This document shows positions 35,015-43,271 of a DNA stretch of 64,000 nt, piece after piece. Numbering within the stretch: the first letter of the stretch is position 1; each line of letters starts with the position of its first letter. The translations under genes were made by a program, and so were the position numbers. The DNA is taken from the NCBI GenBank assembly GCA_951812805.1, contig CATOSZ010000009.1:382501-446500 (forward strand). The letters are read 5' to 3'. Below the pieces are notes generated by a model. It was not told the origin of the DNA. It did not search any database and saw only the letters and a program-made list of their open reading frames with translations. The DNA comes from an uncultured Alphaproteobacteria bacterium (GTDB lineage Bacteria; Pseudomonadota; Alphaproteobacteria; GCA-2731375).

Positions 35015-36558
35015 CAGCCTGTCGGACTCGGGCATGCAAGGATTGGTAAGATTGGCTTGGCGGGCGTCGATGTCATGGATTTACCCCCATGAAGTTGCGA
35101 ACGCGGGTTGGCCCGCCCGTTCAGGCGTGGCTGAGGACGAACATCCGCTTGATGTTCCAGGAGAGCGTGGCCAAGGTCCATTCCCCCTTCGCCTTGTCGA
35201 GGCCGCGCAGGCTGAACTGACGCAAGCCCATCACCGATTTGATGATGCCGAACACCGGCTCCGGCGTCTGCTTGCGAAGCGCGTAGAGCGCCCGGCCCTC
35301 GGGTGTGGCCAGGCGATGGCACATCGCCTCGAGCGGCGTCGGATCCTCGGGCGCTGGCGGCGCCTCGGCGAAGCGGTCCCGCCAGGAAAGATGGTGGTGC
35401 TCCCGGCCGAGCGCGATCAGCGGCGCGATCTCCGCTTCCCCGCAGGCCTCGACGTTGGCCTGGCTGAAGTAGCCGCTGTCCGCCAACAGGGTCTCGACCT
35501 CGCCAAGCCCGTCCGGCAGGCCGGCGAGTGCTTCGAGCGTCGGTTCGATCTGCTGCTTGTCGTTCGCCGCCTGCACCACGTCGGCGCTGACCACCAGCAG
35601 GCTGCCGGCGGCCACCGCAGCCTGGGCGTTGTAGCACTGCTCGAAGCCGCCGCCGGCCACCGGCATGATGCGCGAGTCCGGGTCCGTCAGGTTGACCTGG
35701 TCCTTCGCCCGTGGCCCCGGCTCCGGCGGCTTCGGTGGCCGCCCGCCCGGCTTGCGGCCGGTCCGCGTTTCCTTCGCCTCGCGGGCTGCCAGCTTCTCTT
35801 CGTACTCCGCCTGCTCCCGCGCATGACGCTCGGCCGCCCGCGCCTCGATCTCCGCCTTCGCCGCGGCGATCGCCGCCAGCCGGTCCTCGCGCCGTGCCAG
35901 CTCCTCCGGCACGCTCATGCCGTCGGGAACCTCGGACCGGTCCGCCGCTTCCGCCAACGCCATCAACTCCGCCACCTCGGCCCGCAGCCGGGCTTCGATC
36001 TCGCCCGCACGCTGCCACGACAGGGCGCTGTGCCGGCTCGCGTCGGCATGGATCTTCGTCCCGTCCAGCGCCACCGTGCCCAGTTGCAGCATGCCGGCCT
36101 GCCGCGCCAGCAGCAGAACCTGCACGAACAGCCCCTCGATCAGCGGCAGGAAGCGACGGCGGAACGTGGCGATCGTGTCGTGGTCGGGGTGGTCGTTTGC
36201 CGCGATGAAGCGGAAGGCCACCGAATCATAGCTCGCCCGCTCCAGCTTCCGGCTGGAATGCACCCCCGTCGCGTAGCCGTAGATCAGCAGGCCCAGCAGG
36301 ACGCTCGGGTGATGCGCCGCCGAGCCCGAACCACGATAGGCCTTCACGAACGCAGAGAGATCCAGCTGCTCCAGCACATCGACCACGAAGCGCGCCAGAT
36401 GACGATCAGGCAGCCATTCGTCCACCGAAGGCGGCAGAAGATAGCTGGTCTCCCGGTCAACCTGTCGAAAGTTGCTCATCACAAAATCACCGCGCAGGAG
36501 AGAATCAGACCGTGACAGTGAATCTCATCTCGAAACTCGGCTCAAGTCCGACAGGCTG
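35015..36558. mobile_element. Complete IS1182-family element between P450 and iclR
   Basis: 1544 bp bounded by inverted repeats: CAGCCTGTCGGACTCGGGC at the left, and the same with TTGAGC at the right (read inwards; CAGCCTGTCGGACT identical). CTAG flanks both ends (35011-35014, 36559-36562). As CTAG is itself palindromic it may be a 4-bp target duplication or an outer extension of the repeats. It carries one intact transposase gene on the minus strand. Confidence 0.88.
35121..36482 (-). CDS. IS1182-family transposase
   Basis: 453 residues. The N-terminal DUF772 domain (DREYLLP-like RETSYLLPPSVDEWLPDRHL, LVDVLEQLDLS region) is followed by an RNase-H-like DDE core with VALDGTKIHADASRH and LLADSGYFSQANV. 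A Lys/Glu-rich coiled insertion lies between them (about residues 165-245), and the C-terminal RGLDKAKGEWTLATLSWNIK is typical of IS1182. No frameshift is seen; presumably active. Confidence 0.9.
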   Translation of the reverse strand: MMSNFRQVDRETSYLLPPSVDEWLPDRHLARFVVDVLEQLDLSAFVKAYRGSGSAAHHPSVLLGLLIYGYATGVHSSRKLERASYDSVAFRFIAANDHPDHDTIATFRRRFLPLIEGLFVQVLLLARQAGMLQLGTVALDGTKIHADASRHSALSWQRAGEIEARLRAEVAELMALAEAADRSEVPDGMSVPEELARREDRLAAIAAAKAEIEARAAERHAREQAEYEEKLAAREAKETRTGRKPGGRPPKPPEPGPRAKDQVNLTDPDSRIMPVAGGGFEQCYNAQAAVAAGSLLVVSADVVQAANDKQQIEPTLEALAGLPDGLGEVETLLADSGYFSQANVEACGEAEIAPLIALGREHHHLSWRDRFAEAPPAPEDPTPLEAMCHRLATPEGRALYALRKQTPEPVFGIIKSVMGLRQFSLRGLDKAKGEWTLATLSWNIKRMFVLSHA

Positions 36559-36578
36559 CTAGCCCAGGTCGTTTTTTG

Positions 36579-36615
36579 TTGTCAATAGAGAATAATTGTT
36601 GTCATATGACAACAA
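36579..36615 (+). promoter_or_regulatory. Palindromic operator and promoter of iclR
   Basis: A perfect 20-bp palindrome, TTGTTGTCATATGACAACAA, lies at 36596-36615. A further half-copy, TTGTTGTCAATA, lies at 36577-36588. A plausible promoter overlaps it (TTGTCA at 36579-36584, 17-bp spacer, TCATAT at 36602-36607). Position and symmetry suggest autoregulation by the IclR protein starting at 36641 and, before the IS1182 insertion, control of the divergent P450 gene. Confidence 0.55.
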
Positions 36616-36640
36616 CGAACCGAGTCCCGAAAGGCACGCC

Positions 36641-37447
36641 GTGGAGATCGATCCAAGACATCTCGCCAAGCCGGTGGTGCCGGTGCTACGTGCCGTGCGG
36701 ATTCTGCGCCATCTCGGCCGGGCAGGCGCGCCGGCCGGTGTGCAGGAGATCGCCCGGGCGCTCGACATCGTGCCGAGCACCTGCCTGCATATCCTGCGCA
36801 CGCTCGCCTACGAAGGCATGGTCGTGGTCGATCCCCGCAGCAAGCGCTATCGCCTCGGCCCGACGCTGCTGCGCCTCGCCCGCGACATGGAAGCGGGCAG
36901 CGCCTTCCTGCAGGCCGTGCAGCCGATCCTGGACAGCCTCGCCGATGCGCATGGCGTGACCACCGCCGCCACCTGGCTGGAGGGGCCGGAGCGCGTCATG
37001 GTGGTCGCCAAGTCCCAGGAGACGGCGGACTTTTCCATCAACGTGACGGTCGGCAACCGGTTCCCGGCGTTGGTGAGCGCCGTCGGCCTCTCGCTCGCGG
37101 CGCACGGCGACCTGGACGAGGACGAGCTGGCGCGCGGCTTCGATGCGCTCGCCTGGCAGAACCCGCCGGCCCCAGCCGCCTGGCGGGCCGCCATCGCGGA
37201 CGCAAGAGAGAGAGGTATCGGCATCGATCCCGGCCACTTCATCGAGGGCGTCACCGTCTTCGCCGCCCCGGTCTTCGACAGCGAACACAAGCCGACGCGG
37301 AACCTCGTCGCCCTCGGCCTCTCGGGCCGGCTGGCCGGCCCGGGTGCCGATTCGTTGAAGGCCGACCTCAAGGCGGCAGCGGACTCCCTCTCAGACCTCT
37401 ATGACGGTGTCGCCACGAGCACGATGCCCCGCGATCAGGTCAAATAG
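36641..37447 (+). CDS. IclR-family transcriptional regulator
   Basis: 268 residues from GTG 36641, preceded by GAAAGG. A TTG at 36596 lies inside the palindrome and is less likely. An N-terminal winged helix (VLRAVRILRHLGRAGAPAG, then VQEIARALDIVPSTCLHILR) is followed by the IclR effector-binding domain (TVGNRFPALVSAVGLSLAA, GHFIEGVTVFAAPVFD). It is the probable regulator of the P450/amidohydrolase genes. It overlaps the convergent SDR gene by 13 bp. An IS1182 copy ends 37 bp upstream of the operator. Confidence 0.85.
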   Translation: MEIDPRHLAKPVVPVLRAVRILRHLGRAGAPAGVQEIARALDIVPSTCLHILRTLAYEGMVVVDPRSKRYRLGPTLLRLARDMEAGSAFLQAVQPILDSLADAHGVTTAATWLEGPERVMVVAKSQETADFSINVTVGNRFPALVSAVGLSLAAHGDLDEDELARGFDALAWQNPPAPAAWRAAIADARERGIGIDPGHFIEGVTVFAAPVFDSEHKPTRNLVALGLSGRLAGPGADSLKADLKAAADSLSDLYDGVATSTMPRDQVK

Positions 37448-38187
37448 TCGCCGCCGTTCACATGCACGCATTGCCCGGTGATACGCCGCGCCGCTTCGGA
37501 GCAGAGGAAGACCGCCAGGTCGGCGATATCCTCCGGCAGGCTGAGCCCGGCGAGCGGCAGGCCGGCGGCGACGTCGGCGATCTCCGCCTCGTCCATGCCG
37601 TAGCGCGGCTGCGCCGTATCGGTCAGGCCGGGCGCGATGGCGTTGACGCGGACGCCGTGGCCGGCGAGTTCGCGCGCGGTGGCCCGCGTGAGGCCGAGGA
37701 TGCCCGCCTTGGAGGTCACGTAATGCACCCCGCGGGGCGAGCCGCGAAACGCCGCGCCCGAGGACAGGTTGAGGATCGCCCCCGCCGTGCCGGCCCGGAC
37801 CATCCGCCGCGCCGCCGCCACGGACAGCAGGAACGGCGCCCGGAGGTTGATGCCCATCAGGCCGTCCCAGTCCGCCGCCGTCATCTCCAGGAACTCGACC
37901 CGGGGAAACACGGCCGCGTTGTTGACCAGGATATCGATCCCGCCGAGCGCGTCGGCCGCCGCCAGCATCGCTTCGATCGCCGCATCCTCGCGCACGTCGC
38001 CCGGGACCAGCTCGGCCCGCCGGCCGCACGCGCGAACCGCGGTCGCGACCGCCTCGGCCCCCGCCTTGTCGTCGAGGTAGTTGACCACCACATCCGCCCC
38101 CGCCGCCGCGAAGGCCCGCGCGATCGCCGCGCCGATGCCCTGCTGTGCGCCGGTGATCAGGGCCACCTTGCCGTCCAGTTCCGCCAT
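37435..38187 (-). CDS. SDR family NAD(P)-dependent oxidoreductase
   Basis: 250 residues from the ATG at 38187 after GGGGAGAGG. Classical SDR: ALITGAQQGIGAAIARAF, ILVNNAAVFPR, catalytic Ser in LNLSSGAAFRG, Tyr/Lys in HYVTSKAGILG, and APGLTDT. C-terminal TGQCVHVNGGDYL is the usual FabG-like end. Asn in VVVNYLDD suggests NADP(H) preference. It overlaps the iclR stop region by 13 bp in convergent orientation. Substrate unknown. Confidence 0.84.
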   Translation of the reverse strand: MAELDGKVALITGAQQGIGAAIARAFAAAGADVVVNYLDDKAGAEAVATAVRACGRRAELVPGDVREDAAIEAMLAAADALGGIDILVNNAAVFPRVEFLEMTAADWDGLMGINLRAPFLLSVAAARRMVRAGTAGAILNLSSGAAFRGSPRGVHYVTSKAGILGLTRATARELAGHGVRVNAIAPGLTDTAQPRYGMDEAEIADVAAGLPLAGLSLPEDIADLAVFLCSEAARRITGQCVHVNGGDYLT

Positions 38188-38360
38188 GTTTCCTCTCCCC
38201 CGCAATTGAGCCGGGCGGAGCTTATCGGGCCGCCGCCATCCTGGCGAGGGCACCAATTCGTGGAGCGTGTAAGAATTTCGGACTAAACTCTGCGCTGGGG
38301 GCCCTCAAACACCGCCGTCGCCCGAGGCGTCGACGGCGGATCGACAAGCGGCCGAAACAG

Positions 38361-38831
38361 ATGTTCGACCCGGACCAGATCGACGAGCCGTTGCTGCGTC
38401 GTTGCCATGACTATTGGCAGGCGAAAGGCGCGGCTGAGCGATTGCCGGCCCGCCGCGACATCGAGCCCGGCGAGATGCTCGGCTTCCTCAGCAACGTCGT
38501 CCTGGTCGATACGGCGCCCCGTCTCGAAGATTTCCGCTTCCGCCTGTGGGGGACCGGGGTGACGCAAGGCTTCGGCGAGGATCGGACCGGGCTGCGCTTC
38601 TCTGAACTCGGCGAGATCGAGAACCTGGAAGAATCCCTGCACGGCTATTGGCACTCCGCGTGCGCGGCGGCGGCGCACTACAGTTCGCTCCGCCCCGTCC
38701 GTTCCAATACCGTGCAAGGTTACGCCCGCATCGTCCTGCCGCTGTCCCGCGACGGCGAGGCGATCGACATGCTGCTCGCCTGCTTCGAATTCGCCTATCA
38801 CCACGAGCCGCGACCGAACCGCGCGTTGTAG
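38361..38831 (+). CDS. PAS domain protein (PAS_5 type)
   Basis: 156 residues, a stand-alone PAS_5-type domain: LLRRCHDYWQAKGAAERLPA, then EPGEMLGFLSNVVLVDTAPR and FRFRLWGTGVTQGFGEDRTG. This small family is abundant in Rhodospirillales and appears to bind a small ligand; its partners are unknown. No output domain is attached. It ends 16 bp before the convergent CitE-like gene. Confidence 0.72.
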   Translation: MFDPDQIDEPLLRRCHDYWQAKGAAERLPARRDIEPGEMLGFLSNVVLVDTAPRLEDFRFRLWGTGVTQGFGEDRTGLRFSELGEIENLEESLHGYWHSACAAAAHYSSLRPVRSNTVQGYARIVLPLSRDGEAIDMLLACFEFAYHHEPRPNRAL

Positions 38832-38847
38832 CGCGCCGAACGCTTCG

Positions 38848-39735
38848 TCAGTCCTTGGCCTCGATCGCGCGGGCCTTGGCCAGCGTGGCAACCGCCTTCT
38901 CCACGATCGGATAGTCGACGAAATAGCCGTCGATCTGGATCGAGGCGGAACCGGCCGCCTCCGCCTTCTCGAACTCGTCGACGATGCGCTTCGACCATTC
39001 GACCTCGCTCCTGTCGGGCGAGAAGGCGGCGTTGGTATCGGCCACCTGGTTCGGGTGGATGCACATCTTGCCCTGGAAGCCGAGGCCGAGGGCGCAGTCG
39101 GCGGAGGCGCGGAAATGTTCCGCCTCGCGGATGTGGATGAAGACCGTATCGATCGGCGGCTCGATCCCGCCGAGGCGCGAGGCCAGCACGACTTCCGAAC
39201 GCGCCGGCAGCAGCTCCGCCTCGCCGAAGGTCCAGGTCAGGCCGAGGTCGCGGGTATAGTCGCCGGCGCCGAAGGCGAAACGGCGCACCCGGGTGCCGGC
39301 CGTCGCCATCTCCCGGGCCGCGGCCAGGCCCTTCGCGGTCTCGATGATCGGGATCAGGTCGACCGCGCCCTCGTCCAGGCCGTGCCGGCGTTCGAGGTTC
39401 GCGAGCAGCCAGTCCGCGGCCAGCAGGTCCGCCGCACTCTCGGCCTTGGGCAGGACGATGCCGTCGAGGTTCGCGCCCACCACGGCCATGAAATCTTCGA
39501 AGGCGAAGGGCGTTTCCAGCGCGTTCACGCGGACATAGCCGAGGCAAGGCCGGGGCCGGGCGAGCGCATCTGCGACCGTCGCCCGCGTCGCCGGCTTCTC
39601 GGCGTTGGCCACCGCATCCTCCAGGTCCAGGATCACCGCGTCGGCGCCGGCATCGAAGACCTTTTCGACCTTGCGCGGATGGTTGCCGGGCGCGAAGAGG
39701 AAGGAACGGTATACGGCGGATTTCGGGGTGGTCAT
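38848..39735 (-). CDS. HpcH/HpaI aldolase / citrate lyase beta-like (CoA ester lyase)
   Basis: 295 residues from the ATG at 39735. CitE-superfamily TIM barrel: RSFLFAPGNHPRKVEKVF, GADAVILDLEDAV with the metal Glu/Asp, IPIIETAKGLAAA, FGAGDYTRDLG and GKMCIHPNQV. Length and motifs fit malyl-CoA/citramalyl-CoA lyases and (3S)-malyl-CoA thioesterase rather than full citrate lyase, as no citD/citF is nearby. It is cytosolic and Mg-dependent. It is divergent from the AEC transporter gene at 39882, which could move a dicarboxylate related to its substrate (inference). Confidence 0.82.
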   Translation of the reverse strand: MTTPKSAVYRSFLFAPGNHPRKVEKVFDAGADAVILDLEDAVANAEKPATRATVADALARPRPCLGYVRVNALETPFAFEDFMAVVGANLDGIVLPKAESAADLLAADWLLANLERRHGLDEGAVDLIPIIETAKGLAAAREMATAGTRVRRFAFGAGDYTRDLGLTWTFGEAELLPARSEVVLASRLGGIEPPIDTVFIHIREAEHFRASADCALGLGFQGKMCIHPNQVADTNAAFSPDRSEVEWSKRIVDEFEKAEAAGSASIQIDGYFVDYPIVEKAVATLAKARAIEAKD

Positions 39736-39881
39736 GGCATCGTCCTCGGCTGTCGTTTCGCCGACCTTATGCCCGATGGCGCGCGGCGGGGCAAAATCGC
39801 CGCTTTCGCCGCAACACGATTGATCTCTCCGTGCGAACCTGACAAAGGTGCGGAGCTGGTCGGCCCGACGGGCCGGCGAGC

Positions 39882-40844
39882 ATGATGCGGTCATTGGGGG
39901 GTCGGGTGTCTACTCTCGTCGAAGTCGCCTTTCCGGTGTTCGCCATCGTGCTGACCGGCTTCCTGGCCGGGCGCCTCGGCATCCTCGGCGAGCAATCGGC
40001 CGCCGCGCTCAATCGCTTCGTCTATTACTTCGCGCTGCCGCCCGTCCTGTTCGTCTTCACGGCGCGCGCGCCCATCGTGGATATCCTGAACTGGCCCTTC
40101 ATCGCCGCCTTCATGGGCGGCACGGCCCTAACGCTCGTCGTGGCCCTGGTCGGCGGACGCGTCATCTTCCGCCACGACACCCCGCGCCTCGCCATGCATG
40201 GCTTGACGGCCGTTTTCGCCAATACGGCCTATATGGGCGTGCCCTTGTTCCTGACGGCTTTCGGCCCCGAGGGCGCCCTGCCGGCGATCGTCGGCACGTT
40301 GGTCGCCAACACGGTGCTGATCGGCGGCGCGATCGCCGCCCTGGAGACGGTGCGCGCCAAGGGGCCCTCCCTCCTCGGCATTTGCGGCGAGGTCGCGGGC
40401 ACCCTGGTGCGCAACCCGTTGCTGGTCGCCCCCTTCCTCGGCATTCTCGCCTCGGTGTTGTCGGTGCCGATCCCGACGCCGATCGGCAACTATCTCGACC
40501 TGCTGGCCGCCGCGGCCGGGCCGGCGGCGCTGTTTGCGCTCGGCCTCTCGCTGGTCGGGCGGCGCCTGTCGGCGGGGCTCGGCGAGGTTTCGTGGCTGGT
40601 CGGCCTGAAGCTCGTCCTGCAACCGGTATTGACCTTCATCTTGGTCAAATGGGTTTTCGACGTCGCGCCGATCTGGGCGGAGGCGGCGATCGTCCTGGCC
40701 GCCCTACCGGCGGGCGCCCTGGTCTTCGTATTGGCGCAACAATACGACGTCTACGTCGAACGCGCCTCTTCCGCCATCATCGCCTCGACGATCCTCTCGG
40801 TCGTCACCGTCTCCGGCCTGCTGATCTGGCTGCAGATCGGTTAG
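39882..40844 (+). CDS. AEC family transporter (auxin efflux carrier type)
   Basis: 320 residues with about ten membrane helices in two five-helix halves separated by a cytosolic loop (about 160-180). It starts VEVAFPVFAIVLTGFLAGRL, with LNRFVYYFALPPVLF in helix 2-3 and NTAYMGVPLFLTAFG in helix 4, both typical of AEC/PIN-like bacterial carriers such as malonate or malate exporters. ATG 39882 is used here; an in-frame GTG nine codons later is an alternative. Stop lies 3 bp before the end of the convergent methyltransferase gene. Confidence 0.85.
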   Translation: MMRSLGGRVSTLVEVAFPVFAIVLTGFLAGRLGILGEQSAAALNRFVYYFALPPVLFVFTARAPIVDILNWPFIAAFMGGTALTLVVALVGGRVIFRHDTPRLAMHGLTAVFANTAYMGVPLFLTAFGPEGALPAIVGTLVANTVLIGGAIAALETVRAKGPSLLGICGEVAGTLVRNPLLVAPFLGILASVLSVPIPTPIGNYLDLLAAAAGPAALFALGLSLVGRRLSAGLGEVSWLVGLKLVLQPVLTFILVKWVFDVAPIWAEAAIVLAALPAGALVFVLAQQYDVYVERASSAIIASTILSVVTVSGLLIWLQIG

Positions 40845-40847
40845 GCC

Positions 40848-41492
40848 TCAGCGCAACACCTCGAACGCATGGACCTGCGCCGGAATTGCTTCGGCGTCGA
40901 GCGGCGTCGAGTCGTAGAGGTTCGACGTGCCGGCCGGGCGCCACTTGCCGGCGTCCTCCAACTGTCGGGCCTTGGCCTCGATTTGCGCGCCGAGATAGAT
41001 GCGCGCGACGGAAATCGCGATGTGGCCGCCCGGTCGAACGATGCGGACCAATTCATCGAGGCCGTCGAGCGGCGCGTGGCCTTCGGTGAACACGCCCGAG
41101 GCCGTGGCGCCGCCATAGCTGTCGTCCCTGTAGTCCAGCCGCTCGCCCAGCAGGCCGAGCTTCAGGTCCCGGTAGATGCCCTTTTCGGCGGCAAGGGCCA
41201 GCATGCCGGGCGAGGCGTCGAAACCATCGATCTCGCCATAGCCGAGCGCCGGCAGCAGCACGCCCATAAGGCCGGTGCCCGCGCCGGCATCGAGGATCGG
41301 CGCGTCGCCGGCCGGCTGATAGCGGGCGAAGATGGCCGCCACCATGGCCGGATGGGTATAGCCGACGCCGCTCATGTGCGTCTCATACTCCCCCGACCAG
41401 GCGTCGTAGACGGCCGAGGTGACGTTCGGATCGCCGGAGGTGTAGGCGTCGTGGAGGGAGCGAACCTTCTCGCCCGGACCGGAACTCGTCAT
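40848..41492 (-). CDS. Class I SAM-dependent methyltransferase
   Basis: 214 residues from the ATG at 41492. A Rossmann methyltransferase with motif I PILDAGAGTGLMGVLLP, the acidic end of strand 2 in IDGFDASPGML, and post-I/II region ELVRIVRPGGHIAISVA. UbiE/Methyltransf_11-like. It starts SLHDAYTSGDPNVTSAVYDA, a form often seen in proteins annotated as Williams-Beuren/UbiE-like methyltransferases. Substrate unknown. Confidence 0.8.
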   Translation of the reverse strand: MTSSGPGEKVRSLHDAYTSGDPNVTSAVYDAWSGEYETHMSGVGYTHPAMVAAIFARYQPAGDAPILDAGAGTGLMGVLLPALGYGEIDGFDASPGMLALAAEKGIYRDLKLGLLGERLDYRDDSYGGATASGVFTEGHAPLDGLDELVRIVRPGGHIAISVARIYLGAQIEAKARQLEDAGKWRPAGTSNLYDSTPLDAEAIPAQVHAFEVLR

Positions 41493-41605
41493 GAGATCTT
41501 TACCGCTGTTGAGAACGACAGGTGAAGGGACACGCAGGACCCGACTTCGTTGCAGCATGCTCGAACGTCGACCCGTTGGCTACTCCGGACCGTTTCTCGG
41601 TCGTA

Positions 41606-41680
41606 TCAGCCGGGCCCACGCAGGAACTCCAGCACCCGGGCGTTGAAGATCTCCGCCTCCTCGATGTTCGAGCCGCTGTA
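41606..41680 (-). pseudogene. 3' remnant of an alpha/beta hydrolase (copy of 43272 gene)
   Basis: Only the last about 24 codons remain (IEEAEIFNARVLEFLRGPG, then TGA at 41606-41608). Positions 41615-41668 match 43281-43334, the 3' end of the hydrolase pseudogene at 43272, at 52 of 54 bases. The fragment is cut off directly by the palindrome at 41681-41750. Confidence 0.75.
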
Positions 41681-41750
41681 TGGGGTCAAGTCTTGCTTTT
41701 TGCATACATCTTTCAGTGATCATAAATGCAAAAAGCAAGACTTGACCCCA
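41681..41750. repeat. Perfect 25-bp stem palindrome, copy 2
   Basis: Arms 41681-41705 and 41726-41750 pair perfectly around a 20-nt loop. The outer stem is TGGGGTCAAGTCTTG; the inner stem (CTTTTTGCAT) differs from the other two copies yet remains fully paired. The loop shares ACATCTTT with copy 3. It abuts the truncated hydrolase fragment and lies 36 bp from the end of the caspase gene. Confidence 0.85.
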
Positions 41751-41786
41751 TCCGTATGCAAATACCATAGAAACGGACACGCCCTT

Positions 41787-43085
41787 CTACTCATGCCCGA
41801 CGATTTCGAATTTCGTATTCGATCGACGCTGTAGGTGAAGCGTTGCCCATCGCGAGGAATTGAGGCTCGGCGCATATAGATAGACCAGAACCCTGATGGT
41901 GGCATGATCGTCACTTTCCCTGACGACTTCCAGTTTTTCGATTGAAACTACAGTTGCATCGTCATTCACGCCCACCTCGAAGATCCCATTCCTGTAGTCA
42001 TATCGTGCCAGAAGATCAACAAAGCGCTTCTCATCGGACCGCACGAATGCCTCGGCATCGAGTTGACGGTCTCTCGCTTCTGTTTCGAGTTTACCATCCT
42101 CGATGCCGCCATTCTTCTGCAACGACGCCACCTGATTTTTCGCCAACTCGACAAACGTCCCGTCGGGAAATCGCTCCAGATACGCCTCGTAATTGGCGAT
42201 GCTCTTGCTGCCCTTGATGGACCGCCAGAATTCGAGGTCGAGCGCCACCGGATCGAGTGCGGTACGCTCTTGCGGCTCGGGCGGTGTAACGATGATCACC
42301 GTGGAGCCCTTGGGAACGAAGATGAAGTCCCCGCCCTCGTGGCCGGCCTTTCGAATGTTCGAGTACTGCGGCGTCTGGTCCGCCGCCAGCACAACCTCTT
42401 GCGCGACCTTCCGGGCCAGATCCTGTCCGGTGATCACCTCGTCATTGTCCTGCAGCGTACCGAGGAACGCCTTGGCAAAGACCGAATGGTCGCCACCCCC
42501 GCCGTCGAGTACGGGCTCCAAAGCCCCCGATACCAACGCGAGCCGTGCCCGCGATCTCGAAATTCTCTCCAACCACTTGCTGCGTTCGACGTTGACCCTG
42601 GGAGCGCTTTGATCCCCGCGAACCAGAGATCCCGAGTAACAGGAATCGGCCACGACCAATACATGACGCGCCGACATGGCGCGAAAATGCCGGGTCAACG
42701 ATTCATTGGCAATCCATCTGGTGTCGTCTTCCGGTTTGGCATCCACCGGCAGCCAGTAGCCGGTATCCGTTATACGGTCCAGAACGCCATGGCCCGCATA
42801 GTAAATCAGCAGTCTATCCTGCACGGCGAGCGTCGCTCTCAAGACGTTCACAGCCGAGAGAATCTGATCCCTTGTCGCGTTGAGAAGCAGCGTCACATCG
42901 AAATCATACTTGACCCTCAATATACGGGCGACAGCCGTTGCGTCATTGACTGCCGTCTCCAACGGGGTCAAATGCTCGTAGTCGTTATTACCGATCACCA
43001 GCGCATGATAGCCACCAAATCCCTCTCGGGCCTGGCCCGTGCTGGATGCCATTACGGCTATGGTGAGCAGCAATACTCTTAACAT
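41787..43085 (-). CDS. Secreted caspase-like protease (peptidase C14 family)
   Basis: 432 residues from the ATG at 43085, chosen because it begins a clean signal peptide (MLRVLLLTIAVMASSTGQA, probable cleavage before RE). An ATG six codons earlier is possible. The caspase-like p20 domain shows YHALVIGNNDYEHL, catalytic His in LLIYYAGHGVLDR and catalytic Cys in VVADSCYSGSL. A helical FWRSIKGSKSIANYEAYLER region follows (about residue 290), a repeat common beside alphaproteobacterial caspase domains. The C-terminal about 110 residues have no recognised domain. It lies between two broken hydrolase copies and two palindromes. Base composition is visibly less GC-rich than its neighbours, suggesting transfer. 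Confidence 0.83.
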   Translation of the reverse strand: MLRVLLLTIAVMASSTGQAREGFGGYHALVIGNNDYEHLTPLETAVNDATAVARILRVKYDFDVTLLLNATRDQILSAVNVLRATLAVQDRLLIYYAGHGVLDRITDTGYWLPVDAKPEDDTRWIANESLTRHFRAMSARHVLVVADSCYSGSLVRGDQSAPRVNVERSKWLERISRSRARLALVSGALEPVLDGGGGDHSVFAKAFLGTLQDNDEVITGQDLARKVAQEVVLAADQTPQYSNIRKAGHEGGDFIFVPKGSTVIIVTPPEPQERTALDPVALDLEFWRSIKGSKSIANYEAYLERFPDGTFVELAKNQVASLQKNGGIEDGKLETEARDRQLDAEAFVRSDEKRFVDLLARYDYRNGIFEVGVNDDATVVSIEKLEVVRESDDHATIRVLVYLYAPSLNSSRWATLHLQRRSNTKFEIVGHE

Positions 43086-43271
43086 GAAACCCGAAATTTC
43101 CATGAATTCGCGAAACCAGGCTGGCGAAACCAGCGAAATGATAATAATGAGTCCCCGGGATTCGGCAATCACCCAAATGAGTGCCGAATCGTCGATCCAA
43201 CGAAAACGTGATCTACCCCCGGACCCGAGGACAGCAGTTCCCGCAGCGTCGGCAGGCTCTCGAAAACCTCG

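Noticed and set aside
35121..36482. IS1182 transposase as a broken or frameshifted gene
   Set aside because: The frame is open for 453 codons with N-terminal and DDE parts in order; no disruption found.
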